This document shows, piece after piece, positions 26,447 through 34,784 of a stretch of 64,000 nt of DNA. How positions within the stretch are numbered: the stretch's first letter is position 1; every line of letters starts with the position of its first letter. The position numbers and the translations under genes were made by a program. This DNA comes from Nonomuraea sediminis. Lineage in GTDB: Bacteria > Actinomycetota > Actinomycetes > Streptosporangiales > Streptosporangiaceae. Location: the NCBI RefSeq assembly GCF_018531495.1, contig NZ_JAHDTI010000005.1, positions 372,001-436,000 of the forward strand, given 5' to 3'. Under the pieces are notes generated by a model, which ran no database searches, was not told the origin of the DNA, and worked only from the letters and a program-made list of their open reading frames with translations.

Positions 26447-27333
26447 CGGTGCGGGTGCTGGTCGTGGACGACCAGGCGGTGGTGCGCGAGGGGCTGGTGC
26501 TCGTCCTGGAACTGCTGCCGGGCATCGACGTGGTCGGCTCGGCGGGCGACGGCGAGGCGGCGCTCGCCCTGGTGGCCACCGAGCAGCCGGACGTTGTGCT
26601 CATGGACCTGCGGATGCCACGCATGGACGGCGTCGAGGCGACCCGACGCATCCGCACGGACCATCCCGCCACCCAGGTCGTGGTGCTCACGACGTACGCG
26701 GACGACGACTCGGTCTTCGCCGCCCTGCGTGCGGGAGCCCGCGGCTTCCTCACCAAAAGCGCCGACTCCGACGAGATCGCCAAGGCCATCACCACGGTCA
26801 TGCGCGGCGACGCCCAACTCGACCCCGCCGTCCAACGCCGCCTCCTCGAAACAATGACCCACCCAGCCACGACAACCACCCCCCACCCCACCAGCACAAC
26901 CCCAGCCGCATACACCCAACACACGGACCCAGGCGCCACAGAGACCGATCACGGCCCTCGACGAGAAGCGCGCGCGGGCGACCCACAAGAGCTACGAGGC
27001 GGCGCATCCGCCCACCCGGACTCCCGGCGTATCGACAGACCCGGGCACCCGGACTCCCGGCACGTCGACAGACCCGCGTACCCGGACTCCCGGCGTGCCG
27101 ACAGACCGGCGCACCCGGGTACGGCGGGGGTCGGGTTGCCTGACGGGTTGACGCCGCGGGAGGCCGAGGTGTTGAGCCTGATCGCCGAGGGGCTGTCCAA
27201 CAGCGAGATCGCCGGTCGCCTGTTCATCAGCGAGGCCACCGTAAAAACGCACATCAACAACCTGTTCACCAAGGCGCACCTGCGCGACCGCGCCCAGGCC
27301 GTGCGGTACGCCTACCGCCACGGCTTCGCCTAG
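26443..27333 (+). CDS. NarL/LuxR-type response regulator with repeat-expanded linker
   Basis: The receiver domain has DD at 9-10, the phospho-acceptor Asp55 in VVLMDLRMP and Lys105 in FLTKS. The C-terminal LuxR helix-turn-helix is LTPREAEVLSLIAEGLSNSEIA then SEATVKTHINNLF. It should bind DNA when phosphorylated by the kinase upstream, with which it shares an ATGA overlap. At 296 aa it is about 80 longer than a normal NarL protein. The extra part is a His/Thr/Pro- then Asp/Arg-rich linker (about 142-230) that contains an 11-residue tandem repeat. It converges with the next gene with a 4-nt overlap. Confidence 0.93.
   Translation: MTVRVLVVDDQAVVREGLVLVLELLPGIDVVGSAGDGEAALALVATEQPDVVLMDLRMPRMDGVEATRRIRTDHPATQVVVLTTYADDDSVFAALRAGARGFLTKSADSDEIAKAITTVMRGDAQLDPAVQRRLLETMTHPATTTTPHPTSTTPAAYTQHTDPGATETDHGPRREARAGDPQELRGGASAHPDSRRIDRPGHPDSRHVDRPAYPDSRRADRPAHPGTAGVGLPDGLTPREAEVLSLIAEGLSNSEIAGRLFISEATVKTHINNLFTKAHLRDRAQAVRYAYRHGFA
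27013..27114 (+). repeat. 33-bp tandem repeat in the response regulator linker
   Basis: Three units of 11 codons (HPDSRRIDRPG, HPDSRHVDRPA, YPDSRRADRPA) start at 27013, 27046 and 27079, and a fourth is just begun. Period 33 bp keeps the frame. Confidence 0.92.
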
Positions 27334-27614
27334 TCGGCTTGGGCGAGCGCTAACAGCTTCTCCAGCGCGGCCTGCCGGGTCTCCTCCACCGACTCGCCCC
27401 GCTCGCCGAAGCAGTCGGCCGCCACGTCGAGTACGGCGAGCAGCACGGCCGCGTCCGGATACGGCACGTCCACCACGACCGTGCCGTCGGCGGCCACCTC
27501 GGTGGGACCGAGGTGGAGCCGCAGCAGCCGCCGGGTCTCCTCGGCCATCGCCACGCCCAGAACCGCAGCGTGCTCGAAACGATCGGCAGCACTCACGTTT
27601 ACCTCCAGCCGCAC
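27330..27614 (-). CDS. Conserved-looking small hypothetical protein
   Basis: This 94-aa acidic protein (MRLEVNVSAADRFEHAAVL, with AEETRRLLRLHLGPTEVAAD and VEETRQAALEKLLALAQAD at the end) has no recognised family. It is predicted to be mostly helical and soluble. It is transcribed divergently from the ABC transporter ATPase with a 55-bp gap and converges with the response regulator. Typical GC3-rich codon use supports coding. An isolated regulatory role is possible but not supported by a motif. Confidence 0.6.
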   Translation of the reverse strand: MRLEVNVSAADRFEHAAVLGVAMAEETRRLLRLHLGPTEVAADGTVVVDVPYPDAAVLLAVLDVAADCFGERGESVEETRQAALEKLLALAQAD

Positions 27615-27669
27615 AAGTGTTCGGGTTAGAGGAATCTAGACGGCGCCACCGACAGAATAGGCTCGGACC

Positions 27670-28299
27670 GTGACCGCAGAGATCATCAGAATCCGAGGGC
27701 TCTCGGTGACCCTGGGCGGCAACCCGGTGCTGCGCGAGATGGACCTCCAGGTCTCCCAGGGCGAGATCGTCGCCGTCGTCGGCCCGAACGGTTCGGGCAA
27801 GTCCACCCTCCTGCGCTGCCTGGCCGGACTCCTGCCCCCGACCAGCGGCGAGGTCACCGTCTTCGACGCCCCGCCGAAGGACGAGGCCGCCTTCTGGCGC
27901 GAGGTGGCGCTGGCGGCCGACGAGCCCGCCTGGTACCCGGGCCTGACCGCCGCCGAGCACCTGGAGCTCATGCGCACCGTCCACGGCGAGACCAGGATGT
28001 CGGCTGACGACGCGCTCGACCTCTTCGACCTGACGGACAGGAAGGACTCCGCCCCGCTCAACCTGTCCACCGGCCAGCGCCAGCGCCTGTCGCTGGCCAC
28101 GGCACTGCTCAGACCGAGCACCGTGCTGCTGCTCGACGAGCCGGAGCGTGGCCTCGACTCCGCCTTCCGCAAGCGGCTCGCCGTACTGCTGCAGGAGTAC
28201 GCCGAGGCAGGCGGCACCGTGGTGATGGCCACCCACGACCCAAGCCTGGCCGCACACGGCCGCCTCGTAACGGCAGACACCTGGCAGGCGGCGGCATGA
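27670..28299 (+). CDS. ABC transporter ATP-binding protein
   Basis: This 209-aa ATPase has Walker A GPNGSGKST at 38-46, the signature LSTGQRQRL, Walker B VLLLDEPE and the switch histidine in MATHDPS. Its short length fits exporters with a separate multi-spanning membrane subunit, which is the gene that follows at 28670. The GTG start has no strong ribosome site. The last codons (TADTWQAAA) are the probable seed of the tandem repeat that follows. The transported substrate is unknown. Confidence 0.93.
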   Translation: MTAEIIRIRGLSVTLGGNPVLREMDLQVSQGEIVAVVGPNGSGKSTLLRCLAGLLPPTSGEVTVFDAPPKDEAAFWREVALAADEPAWYPGLTAAEHLELMRTVHGETRMSADDALDLFDLTDRKDSAPLNLSTGQRQRLSLATALLRPSTVLLLDEPERGLDSAFRKRLAVLLQEYAEAGGTVVMATHDPSLAAHGRLVTADTWQAAA

Positions 28300-28673
28300 C
28301 CGCATTACCGGGAAGTGACAACGGACGCGTGGCGAGCGGCGCCATAACCACACGACCTGGTCGCAACGGCGGACGCCGCACAGACCGCCGCATCACCGCA
28401 CAACCGGACCGCGACGGCACAGGCCTCGCAGGCTGCATGACCGCGCTGCCGGGTCGTGACCGCGGACGCGTGGCAGGCGGCGGCATGACCGCACGACCAA
28501 GTCGCGACTGCGGACGCGTGGCGGGCGGCGGCAGGGCCGCACGACCGAGTCGCGACGGCGGACGCCTCGTGGGCTGCCGCAGGACAGCACGGTTAGGGCG
28601 TTACGGCAGAGGCCTCGCAGGTTGCGGCGCACGGCTGGGTTGTGATGGTGGGCGTGTGGCGGGTGACGCATGA
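28296..28673 (+). CDS. ORF composed of 16-codon tandem repeats between ABC genes
   Basis: This 125-codon frame starts in an ATGA overlap with the ATPase stop and ends in an ATGA overlap with the permease start. It consists of about eight degenerate units of about 48 bp, for example MTALPGRDRGRVAGGG, rich in Arg and Gly. Each unit resembles the junction at the ATPase 3' end (GGCAGGCGGCGGCATGACCG). It is not like any known protein. It may be translated to keep the ribosome moving between the two ABC genes, or it may be a de novo peptide. No function can be given. Confidence 0.45.
   Translation: MTALPGSDNGRVASGAITTRPGRNGGRRTDRRITAQPDRDGTGLAGCMTALPGRDRGRVAGGGMTARPSRDCGRVAGGGRAARPSRDGGRLVGCRRTARLGRYGRGLAGCGARLGCDGGRVAGDA
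28302..28660 (+). repeat. Minisatellite of about 48-bp units at the ATPase-permease junction
   Basis: About eight imperfect units with the skeleton CGACNGCGGACGCGTGGC-GGCGGCATGACCGCAC fill the gap. Units are close to multiples of 3 bp, so one frame stays open throughout. Confidence 0.85.
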
Positions 28674-30463
28674 GCGCTGAGGTCAGGGCGTTCCTCGCGG
28701 CGCGGCGCCGTGCACGTGCGAGTGTGCTCGACCGCTATGTCGCCGGGTTCGCCCTGGTCGTGGGCGCGATGGTGCTGGGGCCGCCGATCACCTCACTGCT
28801 CTCGGGTCTGGTACGGCAGGCCGACCCGGCCCAGGCGGGTCCGGGCGTGGCGCTCGTCCTGCTGGCCGTGGCGGGGTTCGCGGCCGCGGCTCGCGCGGCA
28901 GGGCCCGTGGCGGTGCCCGGCGCGGACGCCTCCTGGCTGCTGCTGACCCCGCTGGACAGGCGGGCCGTCCTGGGCCGTACGGCACGCGTCCTGCTCGCCG
29001 TGTCGGTGGTGGCCGGGCTGGCGCTCGGCCTCGCCCTCCTAGCCGCGCTCGGCGCCCCGGGCCCGGTGCTCGCGTACGTGATCCAGGCCCTGGTCCTCGG
29101 TGTCGCGATGACCGTGGGTGCGATGGCGCTGGCCGTACTTTCTCAGTCCTCTCAAACCTGGCACACCTGGCTCACGATCACGCTGGTCGTACTCGTAGCA
29201 GCCGCCACCCTGGCCGCCACCGGCCTCTGGCACGCCCTCCCGGACCTCTTCGAAAGTCCGGCACGATCCGCAACCCTCCTCCACGACTCGTCCACAGACC
29301 TCCTCCACGGCTCTCCGCAATCCGCGGATCTCTTGCAGAGCTCGCCACTCTCTACTTCTGCAGGTCAGGCACGGGCGCTGCCCGTGGGCACGGCTGATGG
29401 TCAAGGGCTGCCCAGTGGGTTCGCCTGGGTGGTGGTCGTGGTGGGGGCGGTCGCGGTGCTGGTACGGCGGGCATGGGTGGCCCTGGGCCGGATCCCTGCC
29501 GCCGCGCTACTGCGGGCCTCGACCCGGGCGGGGCATGCGGCGTCGGCCGCGTTCGCGCTGGATCCGGGGGCGTTGACCTGGATCGTCGAGGACAACCACT
29601 GGCGGGCACGGACCTTCCGCTCGCGCCCATGGCCCGCGCTTCCCGCGCCGCTCGCCCTGGCCTGGCACGACTGGCGCCGCGTGGCCCGGCGTCCCGGGCG
29701 GCTGGCCGTACTGTTCGCGACCGCGACACTGCCGTGGCTGCTCGCCAGGGCCGGCGCGGCGGAGGCGCTTCTCGGGGTGAGCGTCATCGCGGGCGCACTG
29801 CTGGTGGCATCCACCGCCACGGCAGGCGCGCGCAGGGATGCCGACAACCCGGCCATGGCCCGCCTGCTCGGCGTCGACAGGCGCCGCACACTGGCCGCCC
29901 GCGCGATCCTCCCCGCCCTCCTGGCCGCGACCTGGTCCACCATCGCCCTCACCACCACACCCACCGCGCCCGCCGCTCTCACCACCCCGCACCAGCTCGA
30001 GAGAGCAAGTACGGCCCCGCACTGGCGAGACACGGCAAGTACGGCCCCGCACCGGCAGGACACGACAAGCACGGCCCCGCACCGGCAGGACACGGCAGGC
30101 GTGGACCAACGCTGGCCGTACGCGGCAAGCATCGCTTCGCGTTCGCCGGAGGCTGCGGTGGGAGGGGTGTGGGGCGTGGGGTGGTTGTTCGGGGTTGCTG
30201 TTGCGCCGGCGGTTGCCGCGGGGGCGCTCAGGATGGCGCGGCGTAAGCCCGTCGACCACTCGATGCCCGTGATCGACACCCCGGGCGGCGCGATCCCGAC
30301 CGGGCCGCTGATGTGGGCCGCGACCGGGCCCGACGTCGCGGTGCTCGGCTCGCTGCCCGCCCTGGCCGCCCTGGCGACGGGTACGCAGGGACCCGGGCTG
30401 CTGGCCGCGCAAGCCGTACTGGGGCTGGCGACGCTTGCCGTCTATGTGATGAGAGCGCGATAA
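28670..30463 (+). CDS. ABC transporter membrane subunit (DUF6297-like)
   Basis: This 597-aa polytopic membrane protein resembles the DUF6297 group that follows a small ABC ATPase in actinomycetes. An N-terminal cytoplasmic tail (AEVRAFLAARRRARASVLDRY) precedes about ten or more hydrophobic segments. Two low-complexity insertions enlarge it: a Ser/Leu/His stretch at about 200-226 and a 10-residue tandem repeat at about 446-475. It is coupled by ATGA to the repeat ORF upstream. With the ATPase it should form an exporter of unknown substrate. Confidence 0.8.
   Translation: MSAEVRAFLAARRRARASVLDRYVAGFALVVGAMVLGPPITSLLSGLVRQADPAQAGPGVALVLLAVAGFAAAARAAGPVAVPGADASWLLLTPLDRRAVLGRTARVLLAVSVVAGLALGLALLAALGAPGPVLAYVIQALVLGVAMTVGAMALAVLSQSSQTWHTWLTITLVVLVAAATLAATGLWHALPDLFESPARSATLLHDSSTDLLHGSPQSADLLQSSPLSTSAGQARALPVGTADGQGLPSGFAWVVVVVGAVAVLVRRAWVALGRIPAAALLRASTRAGHAASAAFALDPGALTWIVEDNHWRARTFRSRPWPALPAPLALAWHDWRRVARRPGRLAVLFATATLPWLLARAGAAEALLGVSVIAGALLVASTATAGARRDADNPAMARLLGVDRRRTLAARAILPALLAATWSTIALTTTPTAPAALTTPHQLERASTAPHWRDTASTAPHRQDTTSTAPHRQDTAGVDQRWPYAASIASRSPEAAVGGVWGVGWLFGVAVAPAVAAGALRMARRKPVDHSMPVIDTPGGAIPTGPLMWAATGPDVAVLGSLPALAALATGTQGPGLLAAQAVLGLATLAVYVMRAR
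30005..30094 (+). repeat. 30-bp tandem repeat inside the permease gene
   Basis: Three 30-bp units encode ASTAPHWRDT, ASTAPHRQDT and TSTAPHRQDT. Units two and three differ at two or three positions only. A degenerate fourth unit follows (AGVDQRWPYA). Confidence 0.92.
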
Positions 30464-30485
30464 TCGGTAAGCAATCGCTACCGAT
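30463..30485. promoter_or_regulatory. Inverted repeat upstream of a small HTH-like gene
   Basis: ATCGGTA and TACCGAT are separated by 9 nt, and GCAAT recurs at 30471 and 30492. It ends 14 nt before the start of the 97-aa protein, an operator-like position. Autoregulation is possible. Confidence 0.4.
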
Positions 30486-30499
30486 CGATAGGCAATGGC

Positions 30500-30793
30500 A
30501 TGGACGTGGCACGGATCCAGTCGGCGCTCCGCCTGCTGGCCAAGGGCCTGGAAGAGCTGGCGGCCGGGCTCGGCGACGCCGAGCCCGGCGAGGACGAGCG
30601 GACGGCCGCCCTGATCGAGGAGTGGGGCGAGCGCGGCTTGACCCAGGGCGAGGCGTCGACGATGTTCAGGAAGCACGGCTTCGCCCCGCAGACGGCCGGC
30701 GGCTGGGCGCGCGGCGACTGGATCGCCATCGGCGAGGACGGGCTGCGCTACCTGACCCCCAAGTCGCACGAGTGGCTGAGGGAGCGGCGATGA
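30500..30793 (+). CDS. Small protein with HTH-like segment
   Basis: This 97-aa acidic protein begins MDVARIQSALRLLAKGLEELAAGLGD, a probable coiled helix. Its second half, LTQGEASTMFRKHGFAPQTAGG, has the spacing of a helix-turn-helix. No database family comes to mind. It overlaps the thioesterase gene by ATGA, so the two are cotranscribed. An inverted repeat lies just upstream and could be its own operator. Confidence 0.6.
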   Translation: MDVARIQSALRLLAKGLEELAAGLGDAEPGEDERTAALIEEWGERGLTQGEASTMFRKHGFAPQTAGGWARGDWIAIGEDGLRYLTPKSHEWLRERR

Positions 30794-31206
30794 CGTTCTC
30801 GGTGCGGATCGGCGTGCGCGGCTACGAGCTGGACACGCAGGGGCATCTCAACAACGCGGTCTACCAGCAGTACGGTGACCACGCCCGCTGGGAGTGCCTG
30901 CGGGCGGCCGGGATCTCCGTCGACGACCTCCTGGCCACCGGCGTCGGACCGGTGACGCTGGAGAACACGATCCGGTTCCGCCAGGAGCTGCGCGGCGGGG
31001 ACGAGGTCGACGTCACCTGCGAATTCATCTGGGGCGAGGGCAAGACCATGCGCGTCACCCAGAGATTCACCCGGCAGGACGGCGTCGTCGCGGCCGAGCT
31101 GACCAGTGTGGGCGGCCTCCTCGACCTCACCAGACGCCGCCTGGTCGACCACCCGGCCGACCACTGGCGATCACTGGCCGAGCACCCCGAAGTGCTCGGC
31201 CTGTGA
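30790..31206 (+). CDS. Hotdog-fold acyl-CoA thioesterase (4HBT family)
   Basis: This 138-aa protein has the 4HBT signature YELDTQGHLNNAVYQQYGDHARWEC, in which the aspartate in DTQGH is the usual catalytic residue. The central strand TLENTIRFRQELRGGDEVDV also fits. It should hydrolyse an acyl-CoA thioester; chain length cannot be judged. The start overlaps the stop of the small HTH-like gene. Downstream lies a fragment of the lepA 3' end. Confidence 0.9.
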   Translation: MTFSVRIGVRGYELDTQGHLNNAVYQQYGDHARWECLRAAGISVDDLLATGVGPVTLENTIRFRQELRGGDEVDVTCEFIWGEGKTMRVTQRFTRQDGVVAAELTSVGGLLDLTRRRLVDHPADHWRSLAEHPEVLGL

Positions 31207-31208
31207 TC

Positions 31209-31282
31209 ACTTCTTCTTGTCGGTGCCGGACTCCGTGGACAGCGCGGCGACGAAGGCCTCTTGAGGCACTTCTACGCGGCCG
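31209..31282 (-). repeat. Duplicated 3' end of lepA (extra copy)
   Basis: These 74 bp equal 31320-31393, the last codons of lepA, with a single mismatch at about 31228, at a spacing of 111 bp. The similarity then fades over about 30 bp (ATCCGCTTCTTGC recurs). Read on the minus strand it would code for VEVPQEAFVAALSTES, then GTDKKK, and stop at TGA. It is an orphan copy outside the gene. Confidence 0.95.
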
Positions 31283-31317
31283 CAAACCAACACTGCATCC
31301 GCTTCTTGCTGCAACGC

Positions 31318-33144
<1,827 letters not shown>

Positions 33145-33200
33145 CTAAGTCCGTTTCAACAGGGTTGATGGTCGAGCGTCTTTCATGGTGACATGCCCGG

Positions 33201-34190
33201 GTGATTGCCCGGACCGTCATCCGCCGCGGCCTGCGCGGGCTCCTGCTCGTCTCGGCCGTCGCGGTCGCGCTGCTCGGCCTGCTCGCCGCCGCGCTCCGCC
33301 TCCAGTTTACCGGTGCCCCAGCGGCCTGGGCGAAGAGCACGGGCAACGATGCCCTGTGGCTCGGCCACGCCTGGGTGGACGGCCGCAAGACCGAGCGCGA
33401 CGTGCGTGAGCTCGCCTTACGGCTGCGCGGCACGGGCATCAAGGACCTCTACGTCCACTCCGGCCCCTTCGACTGGGACGGCCGACTAAATCCCAGCAAA
33501 TACCCCAGCGCCCGAAATTTCGTCCAATGGGCTCACAAGGCGCTGCCCGGCGTCCGCGTCCAGGCCTGGCTCGGCCAGTCCGTCAAGCACGGCCTCGACC
33601 TCGACGACCCAAAATCCAGGCAGAACATCCTGGCCGGCGTCGCCGACATCATGAAGCAGGGCTACGACGGCATCCACTACGACTTCGAGCCCATCGGCGA
33701 CGGCGACACGAGCTTCCTCGACCTGCTGGACAAGACCCGCCGGCACACGCGCCTGCTGTCGGTCTCCACCCCGCAGATCGAGCCGTATCCCCTGATGCGC
33801 CCGATCGCCCGCCTGGCCATCGGCCACGACAAGTACTGGTCGAGCGACTACTTCAAGACGGTCGTCGACCGAGTCGACCAGGTCGCCATCATGACCTACG
33901 ACTCGTTCGCCCCTCTCCAGTCGCTCTACGGCGGCTATGTCGTACGGCAGGCCGCCCTGGCCCTCGACCTCGTCCCTGCCACCAAGGCGCTCTACATAGG
34001 CGCCCCCGCCTATCATGACCACGGAGTCGCGTGGGGCGACTACGCCGAGAGCGTCGCCATCGCGGCGGAGGGCGCCAAGCTCGCCCTGTCCGACCACGGC
34101 CCGCGAGAGCGCTACGGCCTGGCCCTCTACGTGGACTTCGCCGCCACAGAGCAGGATTGGCAAGAATACGAGAAAGGCTGGCTCGGTTGA
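33201..34190 (+). CDS. Secreted GH18-like (TIM-barrel) protein
   Basis: This 329-aa protein has an N-terminal signal or anchor (GLRGLLLVSAVAVALLGLLAA) and a TIM-barrel of the GH18/YaaH type. The barrel strand 4 motif reads YDGIHYDFEP: the catalytic glutamate and its preceding Asp are kept, but the usual middle Asp is His. Other strands are VRVQAWLG, TRLLSVSTPQIEPY and QVAIMTYDS. It may cleave a glucosamine-containing glycan or bind it. The GTG start lies 56 nt from the divergent lepA start. Confidence 0.75.
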   Translation: MIARTVIRRGLRGLLLVSAVAVALLGLLAAALRLQFTGAPAAWAKSTGNDALWLGHAWVDGRKTERDVRELALRLRGTGIKDLYVHSGPFDWDGRLNPSKYPSARNFVQWAHKALPGVRVQAWLGQSVKHGLDLDDPKSRQNILAGVADIMKQGYDGIHYDFEPIGDGDTSFLDLLDKTRRHTRLLSVSTPQIEPYPLMRPIARLAIGHDKYWSSDYFKTVVDRVDQVAIMTYDSFAPLQSLYGGYVVRQAALALDLVPATKALYIGAPAYHDHGVAWGDYAESVAIAAEGAKLALSDHGPRERYGLALYVDFAATEQDWQEYEKGWLG

Positions 34191-34191
34191 T

Positions 34192-34221
34192 TTGAGCCGC
34201 ATCCAGGGTCGTTGGTAAGCT
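34192..34221 (+). promoter_or_regulatory. Housekeeping-type promoter for rpsT
   Basis: TTGAGC (-35) and TAAGCT (-10) are 18 nt apart, 79 nt before the rpsT start. The hexamers deviate by two positions each from the main sigma consensus. Confidence 0.5.
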
Positions 34222-34299
34222 GGGCAACTGCGTGTGGCGCGCCCTCTCTCGTGAGCCCGCGCGCCCCATCCATCTCCAGACTCTCACCGAGGCTTCTTC

Positions 34300-34566
34300 G
34301 TGGCGAACATCAAGTCCCAGATCAAGCGCAACAAGCAGAACGAGAAGGCTCGTCTGCGCAACAAGGCGGTCAAGTCGTCGCTGAAGACGGCCGTCCGCAA
34401 GTTCCGCGAGGCCGCGGAGCAGGGCGATGTCGAGCAGACCGTGGCCCTGCAGCGGGCCGCCGCCCGTCAGCTGGACAAGGCCGTCAGCAAGGGCGTCATC
34501 CACAAGAACCAGGCTGCCAACCGCAAGTCGGCCATCGCCAAGCAGGCCGCCGCGCTGGCCAAGTAG
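34300..34566 (+). CDS. rpsT: 30S ribosomal protein S20
   Basis: S20 binds 16S rRNA in the 30S body. The 88-aa basic helical protein starts at GTG and reads MANIKSQIKRNKQNEKARLR, as usual for the family. Lys and Arg are frequent, and the C-terminus is Ala-rich. It is divergent from holA in many actinomycetes; here an ABC/MFS cluster of about 9.6 kb sits between the two. A strong terminator follows directly. Confidence 0.97.
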   Translation: MANIKSQIKRNKQNEKARLRNKAVKSSLKTAVRKFREAAEQGDVEQTVALQRAAARQLDKAVSKGVIHKNQAANRKSAIAKQAAALAK

Positions 34567-34578
34567 GCCTGACACCCG

Positions 34579-34609
34579 AACGCCGCACTCCCGCAGGGGT
34601 GCGGCGTTT
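34579..34609 (+). terminator. rpsT terminator
   Basis: Perfect 10-bp arms AACGCCGCAC and GTGCGGCGTT with a 10-nt loop are followed by T-rich sequence (TCGCTG). It lies 12 nt after the rpsT stop. Confidence 0.85.
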
Positions 34610-34744
34610 CGCTGTGCCCGGGGACGCCTCTCCCATACTTCGTCTGAGAGAGTAACGCCACCCTTTTCTTGTCACAGTTTCAATATCACGCAGGCATCGC
34701 CGCAGCGTATCGGCTGTGTCACCGCCCCTTGCCCGGATCTGGAC

Positions 34745-34753
34745 TTATCCACA
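34745..34753 (+). promoter_or_regulatory. Isolated DnaA-box-like 9-mer
   Basis: TTATCCACA matches the Escherichia coli DnaA box exactly and lies 31 nt upstream of the first FtsX-type gene. It is single and A/T-rich compared with its surroundings. Relevance is unclear. Confidence 0.25.
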
Positions 34754-34784
34754 AAGGTTCACTTAATCGGGTCAAGGGGGTCAG

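Noticed and set aside
28302..28660. The 48-bp units as a CRISPR array or a transposon end
   Set aside because: No spacers, no terminal inverted repeats and no target duplication; they look like local amplification of the gene junction.
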